NCBI GenBank assembly: GCA_029379225.1
Contig: JAQYWR010000009.1
Location: 98,535-162,534, forward strand
Length of the DNA stretch: 64,000 bases
From: Nostoc sp. S4
GTDB taxonomy: Bacteria; Cyanobacteriota; Cyanobacteriia; Cyanobacteriales; Nostocaceae
Direction: 5' to 3'
Shown here: piece by piece, positions 8,131-14,475 of the stretch
Layout of the letters: the number at the start of each line of letters is the position of its first letter
How positions within the stretch are numbered: the first letter of the stretch is position 1
Notes under the pieces: generated by a model
Databases searched by the model: none
Seen by the model: only the letters and a program-made list of their open reading frames with translations
Told to the model about the DNA's origin: nothing
Translations under genes and position numbers: made by a program

Positions 8131-9357
8131 TTATCTCCTTTTAGTAAGACGTAAACTGTTAATCCAAAGAAAAATACCAATACCTTGAATTCCAAAAACC
8201 AGCAATCCCATTACTAGGGCATCGGTGAAGGCATAAGGATTTGATTGATACCCTGCACTCAACGTGCCTAAAAGTAGGGAAGCATAATTCCACATGGTTG
8301 GAATACCGATGAATAACAGCGACCAAAATGCAGCAATGTGACCTAAAACATAGATAATTGCATAACAGCGAATTACTCGCATCTCGCCTCTAGGAATAGA
8401 GGATTGGTCAGTGATATGAGAAAATTTGAATAATCGAGATATTTGGTTTTGTACAAAAACCTTTGTATCTTTCATCAGACTTCTACATCTAAAAAAGTTC
8501 GCAATTACATAATAAAAATCAGTCCGAAGAAAGAAATAGCATTGCCAAAGTAAAGCTAGTACATAACTTAAAGCCATCGCCTGTATCAACTGCAAAACAA
8601 TAGGAGCGATCGCTAGCCATTTTTGTTGTTCAGCATACAAAATCAGTAGCAAGATAGAAGTTGATACAACATCTAGTAAAGGCCCTGCAAGAAAAGGTAA
8701 ATACCGCTGATTTCGAGGAACACCCCATATCCCCGTCATATCTGTTTCTGCTACGAGTATCCAAAGGCGATTGCTCAACCTTAATTGACAAGAAACACCC
8801 ACTGCTTTAGCAGCTACTAAATGAGCCATTTCATGTAGAAAGACTGCGATAACATTAATTCCGGTTAAAATTAACGTCATCATAGTAACATTTTTTGTAA
8901 ATACAAATGCTTGATAGCTAGGTATCACCCCAGGCTTCAAGCTAACAGCGATTACAGCAATAAATATTATTACTCCACAAGCAATTAGTACGTTTTTGTT
9001 AAATAATTTTTGAGCAAATGACTGAGAAATATGGTTAAAATGATTTATTTGCTTTGGTTGCTTAGTATGTGTTGGGAAAACTGTTTGTTTAGAAGATAGA
9101 ATATTAACAAAATCATTTTCTTCTAAAACCTCTAGCAGACCTTCAATATCTGGTACTTCATTATACTTTTGCTCGTAAAGCCATTGTGCTTGTCCAATTG
9201 TTTTACCAGCAGCTAAATAGTCCAGTAACTCTATTGCATCAGATGGCAATGCTAGAAAAATATTAGTATCTACTCGCCCAATAATGAATTCATCTCCTTC
9301 AGGTTGGCGAGTAAATGGATAAATAGAAACCAGAGCATCAGCGGAATATCTGGTCAC
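8131..9357 (-). CDS. PqqD-like domain fused to M50 (site-2-protease) metallopeptidase, putative RiPP protease
   Basis: 408 residues. The first 85 look like a PqqD/RiPP-recognition winged-helix domain (FIIGRVDTNIFLALPSDAIELLDYL...DIEGLLEVLEENDFV). Then come several membrane spans with the zinc motif HEMAH at 175-179 inside FLHEMAHLVAAK, and a second S2P-like motif PFLAGPLLDV at about 221-230. This architecture matches the so-called peptide zinc metalloproteases of peptide-maturation clusters. A GTG start is used, preceded by AGGAAGG. It lies between three peptide genes and the TPR gene, all on one strand. I infer that it binds the leader and cleaves the precursor at the membrane. Confidence 0.75.
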   Translation of the reverse strand: MTRYSADALVSIYPFTRQPEGDEFIIGRVDTNIFLALPSDAIELLDYLAAGKTIGQAQWLYEQKYNEVPDIEGLLEVLEENDFVNILSSKQTVFPTHTKQPKQINHFNHISQSFAQKLFNKNVLIACGVIIFIAVIAVSLKPGVIPSYQAFVFTKNVTMMTLILTGINVIAVFLHEMAHLVAAKAVGVSCQLRLSNRLWILVAETDMTGIWGVPRNQRYLPFLAGPLLDVVSTSILLLILYAEQQKWLAIAPIVLQLIQAMALSYVLALLWQCYFFLRTDFYYVIANFFRCRSLMKDTKVFVQNQISRLFKFSHITDQSSIPRGEMRVIRCYAIIYVLGHIAAFWSLLFIGIPTMWNYASLLLGTLSAGYQSNPYAFTDALVMGLLVFGIQGIGIFLWINSLRLTKRR

Positions 9358-9487
9358 GTCAAGTTACCTTCCTAATATAGTGTTATCAGAATTTAGGAGT
9401 CAGAATCAATAAACTTATTGTTCCAAAACTCCTAATTTTTAACTCTTTTTCAGTGGCTCTGCGTGAGAGCAAAAATATTTATTAATT

Positions 9488-9511
9488 AGTGGGGGATTGT
9501 AACCCACCACT
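9488..9511 (-). promoter_or_regulatory. Stem-loop between peptide genes and protease gene, possible attenuator
   Basis: Read on the minus strand, AGTGGTGGG-TTACAAT-CCCCCACT forms a stem with one bulge, followed by an A/T-rich tail ending in TATTTTTG. It lies after the last peptide gene and before the protease gene. A leaky terminator here would let peptides be made in excess over the enzymes, as is common in RiPP operons. Inference from position and shape only. Confidence 0.4.
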
Positions 9512-9593
9512 AGTTTCAGGTAAAGTATGTAGCTAATTCAATGAACTACTTAAATGTCAAGCTTAAATTCAATAGCTCATTGAGCGTTTTAGC

Positions 9594-9716
9594 TTACCAA
9601 CAACTACTACATATCCAGCAGACATAAGCTGCTGCTGCGGTTGTTCTAAGTGTTTCCACTTCACGAATCACAAATTTCTTCATAGTTTTAGGTTGAGTAG
9701 CTTCTACAGTTTTCAT
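9594..9716 (-). CDS. RiPP-like precursor peptide, copy 1
   Basis: 40-residue peptide. A leader-like part contains MKKFVIREVETLRTT (residues 12-26) and the C-terminus is AAAAYVCWICSSCW, with three Cys and two Trp. The start ATG at 9716 has AAGGAAAG upstream. The protein is identical to copies 2 and 3, but its gene differs from them at three positions, all silent, which points to selection on the peptide. The spacer upstream has diverged much more. It is the copy closest to the protease. A run of Ala before the Cys-rich end is a plausible cleavage area. Modification type is unknown; no cyclase, dehydratase or radical-SAM gene is nearby. Confidence 0.75.
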   Translation of the reverse strand: MKTVEATQPKTMKKFVIREVETLRTTAAAAYVCWICSSCW

Positions 9717-9788
9717 TATTCTTTCCTTCTTTAATGTATGTTTTTGGCAATCTTCTCTACCCTTATGTTTATAAATATAAAGAACAAT

Positions 9789-9823
9789 CGGGTAAAACTA
9801 GGGGAGGTAATTGAATTAATTTC
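9789..9823 (-). promoter_or_regulatory. Conserved 35-bp block upstream of peptide copy 1
   Basis: A 35-base block containing, on the minus strand, TTACCTCCCCTAGTTTTACC is identical in all three units although the neighbouring spacer of unit 1 has diverged. It ends about 73 bases before the start codon. A TATATT lies roughly 14-16 bases further towards the gene, a possible -10 box. The conservation suggests a promoter or regulator-binding site. Confidence 0.5.
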
Positions 9824-9828
9824 TAAAG

Positions 9829-9951
9829 TTACCAACAACTACTACATATCCAGCAGACATAAGCTGCTGCTGCGGTTGTTCTGAGTGTTTCCACTTCACG
9901 AATCACGAATTTCTTCATGGTTTTAGGTTGAGTAGCTTCTACAGTTTTCAT
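9829..9951 (-). CDS. RiPP-like precursor peptide, copy 2
   Basis: Encodes the same 40-residue peptide as its neighbours, ending CWICSSCW. The chosen ATG at 9951 has a clear AGGAG eight bases upstream, within TCAGGAGAAAACA. A longer in-frame reading from further upstream runs through the spacer and lacks such a site, so the short form is preferred. With its upstream spacer it forms a 236-bp unit that is identical to the copy-3 unit over about 230 bases, so these two are a recent tandem duplication. Confidence 0.8.
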   Translation of the reverse strand: MKTVEATQPKTMKKFVIREVETLRTTAAAAYVCWICSSCW

Positions 9952-10024
9952 TGTTTTCTCCTGATTTTGATGTGTGTTTTGGGCAATGTTCTCTGCCCTT
10001 GTGTTAATGAATATAGAGAGCGAA

Positions 10025-10059
10025 CGGGTAAAACTAGGGGAGGTAATTGAATTAATTTC
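10025..10059 (-). promoter_or_regulatory. Conserved 35-bp block upstream of peptide copy 2
   Basis: Same sequence and same distance to the start codon as the block before copy 1, again followed by TATATT. Confidence 0.5.
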
Positions 10060-10064
10060 CGAAG

Positions 10065-10187
10065 TTACCAACAACTACTACATATCCAGCAGACATAAGC
10101 TGCTGCTGCGGTTGTTCTGAGTGTTTCCACTTCACGAATCACGAATTTCTTCATGGTTTTAGGTTGAGTAGCTTCTACAGTTTTCAT
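10065..10187 (-). CDS. RiPP-like precursor peptide, copy 3
   Basis: The promoter-distal end of the locus and probably the first transcribed peptide gene. The 40-residue product is identical to copies 1 and 2. The ribosome site AGGAG precedes the ATG at 10187. Upstream lie a TATATT box and a conserved block shared with the other copies, so each gene may have its own promoter. Beyond about 10295 the similarity to the other units stops, which marks the edge of the duplicated segment. Confidence 0.8.
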   Translation of the reverse strand: MKTVEATQPKTMKKFVIREVETLRTTAAAAYVCWICSSCW

Positions 10188-10260
10188 TGTTTTCTCCTGA
10201 TTTTGATGTGTGTTTTGGGCAATGTTCTCTGCCCTTGTGTTAATGAATATAGAGAGCGAA

Positions 10261-10295
10261 CGGGTAAAACTAGGGGAGGTAATTGAATTAATTTC
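10261..10295 (-). promoter_or_regulatory. Conserved 35-bp block upstream of peptide copy 3
   Basis: Third copy of the block, at the outer edge of the tandem array. It probably marks the first promoter of the locus. Confidence 0.5.
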
Positions 10296-10373
10296 AAAAA
10301 TTTTCAGCAGTGTTTTCATGGATTTCAAAGGACTGTGTGTTGAATATTAAGGATAACGAACCATGACAAAGCG

Positions 10374-10410
10374 CAAAGTATGAGCGGAGGTTTTTTTTGC
10401 TCATACTTTG
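10374..10410. other. Perfect 12-bp stem-loop upstream of the peptide array
   Basis: CAAAGTATGAGC (10374-10385) pairs exactly with GCTCATACTTTG (10399-10410) around a 13-base loop that contains T8. Neither strand has a T tract after the stem, so it is not a standard terminator. It could be an operator or an RNA structure in front of the RiPP locus. Confidence 0.5.
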
Positions 10411-10516
10411 TAATAGAGGACAAATGATATCAAGTCAGGTTAATTAGTTATGATTCTCAAATCTATGCAGAAACCCAAAAATCCTTCCCCTCTGCCCCTC
10501 TGCTGCCTTAAGATAT

Positions 10517-10661
10517 GCGTTGCTGAATTTGAATATGAAATGCAAAAATCAACTCTTACTCTCTGCGACTCTGCGCGACGCCACTTGCTTCAAGTCGGGG
10601 AACCGCAAGGGCGCAGTGGCTCCTCTGCGTGAGGCAAATTCATATTTCCACTCAGCAACGC
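10517..10661. repeat. Imperfect inverted repeat, dispersed-repeat-like
   Basis: GCGTTGCTGA at 10517-10526 is mirrored at 10652-10661, and the similarity continues inward through GAATATGA-like sequence. The interior is GC-rich (CTCTGCGACTCTGCGCGACG and the like), a kind of dispersed repeat common in Nostoc intergenic DNA. No gene is credible here. Confidence 0.5.
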
Positions 10662-10715
10662 CTTAAGATAAGTCTTTAACTGGACATGATATGATAAATG
10701 AAAATCGCTATAAAA

Positions 10716-12701
10716 TCATATCCAGCCGCCTATTTCGGCGTCAGTCAAAGGCTTCTCTAATTTGGTATATTCTGTTTGAGCAGCCCGCAATACATGTTTC
10801 ATCTGCACTGGTTCGCCGGCATCGGCAGCTAGAAAAGCTGCATTTAAGGCTATATTACGAATATTACCGCCAGCCACATTTAACCGCGCCAGTTGCAGGG
10901 CATCTAAGTCTGCGGTTGGTGTGTTGGCTGGAAAGACGCGTCGCCAAATCTCGGCTCGTTGTGCTGTATCGGGAAAGGGGAACTGCACCACGAAACGAAT
11001 GCGTCGCAGGAAGGCTGTATCAATTGCACTCTTGAGGTTAGTAGTCAGAACTGCTAAACCTGGGTAGCTTTCCATACGTTGCAATAAGTAGCTGACTTCG
11101 ATATTTGCATAGCGATCGCGTGCATCTTTGACTTCACTACGTTTACCAAACAAAGCGTCAGCTTCATCAAATAACAAAATCACTCCACCTTGTTCGGCAG
11201 CATCAAACACCCGCCGCAGATTCTTTTCCGTCTCCCCAATGTATTTACTGACTACCGATGACAAGTCAATGCGATACAGATCCAAGCGCAATCTATGTGC
11301 TAGCACTTCTGCGCCCAAGGTTTTACCTGTACCGCTACCACCTGCAAATAAGGCGCTGATTCCCAATCCTCGCCCACCTTTGCCAGCAAAACCCCAATTG
11401 TTATATACAGTACTCCGCTGCCGCACGTGTGCCGCAATTTCACGGAGAATTTGTTTTTGTAGTTCTGGTAATATCAAGTCATCCCAATCACCAGAAGGCT
11501 CAATTCGTTGCGCGAGTTCGTCCAAGCGCGGACGTGCTTGGACGCGACAAGCATCCCATAAAATCTCAGTGATATCGTTTTCTGGTGTTTGTGCTAGTTG
11601 TCCTGCGGCTTCTGCACAAGCAGCGCGAATAGTTGCGGCACTCAAGTTAAACTGCTCTATCAAGGTTTTGACTTGCCCGTTCATTTGCGGTGCAATCGCT
11701 GTTAATGCATCTTGCCAAACTACACCTTGTTCTTTGATTGTTGGTTGATGTACGTCAAAACTAACTACCAAGCGTTGTGGTAGGCGTATTCGTTCTCGGC
11801 TGGTAACAATTAAAAAGCCGTTGGCACGTTCGATGAAATGAGCGATCGCATTCAGTCGCGCTGTATCATTGCTATCGAGTTCGTTACAATCTATGAGTAA
11901 GGCACACCTACTTAAAATCGTCTCCCGAGTCCATAACCGCATGAGATTATCCAACTCGCTCGGTGCTTGGGGAATGACTTGTGCAGGCATTACCCACAAA
12001 CTCAAACCACCCAGTTGACAAATTTTAGCGGCAATCGCACGTTTGCTAATAGTTTCTATACCACATAACTGCACAATTGGCAAGCTATTTATCTTCTGAG
12101 CTTGAGACCACACGGCGGCAACTCGCTCTGCTAGCTCTTGGTGGGACGGTACTAACTCGCTAACTTCTTGTAATGGTTCAATGATGCCAGCTAAGCGATC
12201 GTCAAGGTATTGAATACCTGTGAGATAATGCAAAATCCGCTCGTCAATTCTCACTGGGCTGAGGGTCAAGGCATGACCATCACCAATTTGAATTAACCGC
12301 CAATGTCGTAAAGGAGCATTTGGGGCGATCGCATCCCAGTGGACGTGAGGTAAAGTTGCTAAAGCTAAACTTAACGTTGGGTAAGCTCGCTGGGGATCGC
12401 CGTGGACACTAGCACATAATTTGGCAAAATCTCCATTCAATTCCATACCTGCACACAACAGCAACAAATCACTCTCAAAGGATGAAAGCCTAAACATTTT
12501 GCAGACTCTATCCAATGCCGATGGTGCAGGCATCGCAGCAGCAGCTTCTTGGAGGGCTTGCTGTAAATTTTCGTGGTTTTTTGCTTGAGATTGATTTTGC
12601 AAACTGACAGTATGATTTTCTAAAATCCCACGCACTACGGCTAGGGCTGCTGATAAGTAGCGGTAATTTGCCCGATCCCAATCGATAGTTGTAGCATTCA
12701 T
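10716..12701 (-). CDS. AAA ATPase of contractile-injection-system type
   Basis: 661 residues. The C-terminal AAA module has Walker A GGSGTGKT (about 453-460), pore-loop-like VSKYIGETEKNL, Walker B VILLFDEADALFGKR (about 502-516), and FLRRIRF carrying the arginine-finger region. The N-terminal 400 residues are helical, with a degenerate ATPase-like part. This layout matches the ATPase regularly encoded with extracellular contractile injection systems (Afp15-like). Its ATG overlaps the TGA of the DUF4255 gene (ATGA), so translation is coupled. Assembly or disassembly of the tail particle is the usual suggestion for the family. No sheath, tube or baseplate gene is in the window. Confidence 0.75.
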   Translation of the reverse strand: MNATTIDWDRANYRYLSAALAVVRGILENHTVSLQNQSQAKNHENLQQALQEAAAAMPAPSALDRVCKMFRLSSFESDLLLLCAGMELNGDFAKLCASVHGDPQRAYPTLSLALATLPHVHWDAIAPNAPLRHWRLIQIGDGHALTLSPVRIDERILHYLTGIQYLDDRLAGIIEPLQEVSELVPSHQELAERVAAVWSQAQKINSLPIVQLCGIETISKRAIAAKICQLGGLSLWVMPAQVIPQAPSELDNLMRLWTRETILSRCALLIDCNELDSNDTARLNAIAHFIERANGFLIVTSRERIRLPQRLVVSFDVHQPTIKEQGVVWQDALTAIAPQMNGQVKTLIEQFNLSAATIRAACAEAAGQLAQTPENDITEILWDACRVQARPRLDELAQRIEPSGDWDDLILPELQKQILREIAAHVRQRSTVYNNWGFAGKGGRGLGISALFAGGSGTGKTLGAEVLAHRLRLDLYRIDLSSVVSKYIGETEKNLRRVFDAAEQGGVILLFDEADALFGKRSEVKDARDRYANIEVSYLLQRMESYPGLAVLTTNLKSAIDTAFLRRIRFVVQFPFPDTAQRAEIWRRVFPANTPTADLDALQLARLNVAGGNIRNIALNAAFLAADAGEPVQMKHVLRAAQTEYTKLEKPLTDAEIGGWI

Positions 12702-13978
12702 GAAATTGTCACCTGTGGCGAATCATATTCTCCCGACTGATTTTTGTGCAATGGACTTTCTGCTCCGTCTACCCGCACGCGCACAATATAAGTTCCAGGC
12801 TTGACATTTTTAATCGGAATCGTAATTGCATCAGTATCTTCAGTGGGTAGTTCAACTAACAAAGAGTAAGCTACCAGACTTTGGGCTGACACATCGCTAA
12901 GCAGCAAAACTACGCGCTGTCCCTTGCCGACTTTGGGATGGAATTTTACGGTAATTTCTGCTGAGCGTAAATTCTCACCACTATTTTCTACTTGACCAAC
13001 AAATGCCGTAATCGTTGGGTGTAGGACAAAAGCTGCAACATTTGATTCAACTATATGCTCCATTTGTCCTGGGTTGCCTATCGTCAAATGTACCACTTGG
13101 ATACTCTGCACGCTGGGATACAAATCTGCTGGGACTAACAAGCTGATTTGCGTTTCTTTCACATCTTGAGGTACTAGTAACGTCTCTTTGTTGCCCAATC
13201 GAATTCTAGTGATATCACCGCGTAACCGCTTCCCACGAATGATTAATGTTGTGCCAGAAACAATCATTTGCTCATATTCAGTTTTTGCCAAAGCTATCAC
13301 TTGTTCAATATTCGGTTGAGACAAGGGCATCATGTATAAGCCTTCAAGGTCATCAGATTTACTACTCTCAATCAATACCATTGATGCCAGGTAGGTAGCT
13401 GAAGGTCGATAGTGGGTTTGTAAAGCAGACCATAACTTAGAAGTTTCTTCCATGTTAAAAAACTCCGGCGTCAGTTTGATTTGCCCAATTGCTTGTGCTA
13501 AATCAGATACAGACACCCCAGCCACAGCTTGCGAAAAAGCACTTGAGGTATTGGTTGTAGATGCATTGATTAAAGTATTCTCAATAATATCCGCTGTAAT
13601 CAATGGAGTTTTATGTAATAAATGCATTGCGTAGCCTAGTAGCAGCTCTGTCTGAAAATCCTTGGCTCCATAGGCTGTTAATAAATAGTGGAGGTCGAGA
13701 GCAAGTGGTGGAGTCGTAAAGGGCGAATTTCCACTTAGACGTGAGTGCCTGCTGCGAAATTCCTGAGATACCCAATCGACATTGCGATTCTGCGTCACTT
13801 GATAGAGAAAGAGGTTGAGTTGAGCGCGCTCATCAGCTTCAACTGAAATTCGATCTGGCGGTAGGGCAGTTACAATCACATCACCAACACTAGCAGCGAT
13901 CGGATCGCTGACTAAACCGTTTTCTAGCAAAACTTTTAGTACTGCTGTCACGGCGGCTATAGAGAGTACGTTACTCAT
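12698..13978 (-). CDS. DUF4255 protein, putative tail terminator of a contractile injection system
   Basis: 426 residues. The N-terminal 190 are a DUF4255 domain (AVLKVLLENGLVSDP, then RAQLNLFLYQVTQNRNVDW, then LDLHYLLTAYG). This is the family of the Afp16-like cap/terminator proteins of contractile injection systems. The rest looks like one or two immunoglobulin-like beta domains (for example VTQ-free strands GTTLIIRGKRLRGD and AEITVKFHPKVGKGQRV), an extension often seen in cyanobacterial members. It starts at 13978 behind AGGAACGAGG and overlaps the AAA ATPase gene by 4 bases. It reads away from the kinase gene, sharing a 497-bp divergent region with it. Confidence 0.75.
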   Translation of the reverse strand: MSNVLSIAAVTAVLKVLLENGLVSDPIAASVGDVIVTALPPDRISVEADERAQLNLFLYQVTQNRNVDWVSQEFRSRHSRLSGNSPFTTPPLALDLHYLLTAYGAKDFQTELLLGYAMHLLHKTPLITADIIENTLINASTTNTSSAFSQAVAGVSVSDLAQAIGQIKLTPEFFNMEETSKLWSALQTHYRPSATYLASMVLIESSKSDDLEGLYMMPLSQPNIEQVIALAKTEYEQMIVSGTTLIIRGKRLRGDITRIRLGNKETLLVPQDVKETQISLLVPADLYPSVQSIQVVHLTIGNPGQMEHIVESNVAAFVLHPTITAFVGQVENSGENLRSAEITVKFHPKVGKGQRVVLLLSDVSAQSLVAYSLLVELPTEDTDAITIPIKNVKPGTYIVRVRVDGAESPLHKNQSGEYDSPQVTIS

Positions 13979-14475
13979 CCTCGTTCCTCATGGCAATAGC
14001 ACATATTAATCATGTACGCCAGGACACATTCACAGAATATATTTTGCAAAACTTTAAATATTCTGTAGGGCAGACTATCTGCTTGGCATACAAAAATACT
14101 GGGGATTGGGGACTGGAACTATAAAGGTACTTCAAATTCCTAATCCCTAATTCCCTATTCCAGTTTTTAGGTCAGTATTTATCAGGAACTAATTTCAACT
14201 ATTACAAGTCTCAATTTTAAGCATTTTATCAAATTATGAGTATTACTTTAAGTTGCTAATATGTTAAGCTGAGTGTAACTAGATAGGTAGAAGTAATATA
14301 AGTTACTAAGAATTTACATAATCAATAATCAAACAAGCAAAAAATTTGTAATACTGTAAGAAATCGGCAGCCAAGCCAAAAAGACCTTGGTTTTGACTTC
14401 TGAATTATTACGTAACACTAGTACTATCTCTGATTAAACTTAACACTTTAAAATAACTAGGATGGGTTCCCCCAG
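13979..14475. promoter_or_regulatory. Divergent intergenic region between DUF4255 and kinase genes
   Basis: 497 bases without a gene. It must hold promoters for both directions. At 14098-14162 an imperfect inverted repeat of the GGGGATTGGGGACTGG type occurs, a dispersed Nostoc-type motif. No operator could be recognised. Confidence 0.4.

Larger units (their letters stand above)
9594..10300 (-). repeat. Three tandem 235/236-bp units carrying the peptide genes
   Basis: Unit starts lie at 9594, 9829 and 10065. Units 2 and 3 are identical over about 230 bases. Unit 1 differs from them at only 3 of 123 coding positions but at many of the first 70 spacer positions. Confidence 0.9.

Noticed and set aside
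9829..10328. Longer reading frames (81 and 87 codons) covering peptide copies 2 and 3
   Set aside because: They run through the upstream spacer and have no ribosome site, whereas the internal ATG has AGGAG at the right distance and gives the same 40-residue peptide in all three copies.
10450..10632. 60-codon plus-strand frame
   Set aside because: It lies in a dispersed repeat and its translation is low-complexity with no start signal.
11128..11748. 206-codon frame opposite the AAA ATPase gene
   Set aside because: Antisense shadow of a clearly recognisable gene; its translation shows no family features.
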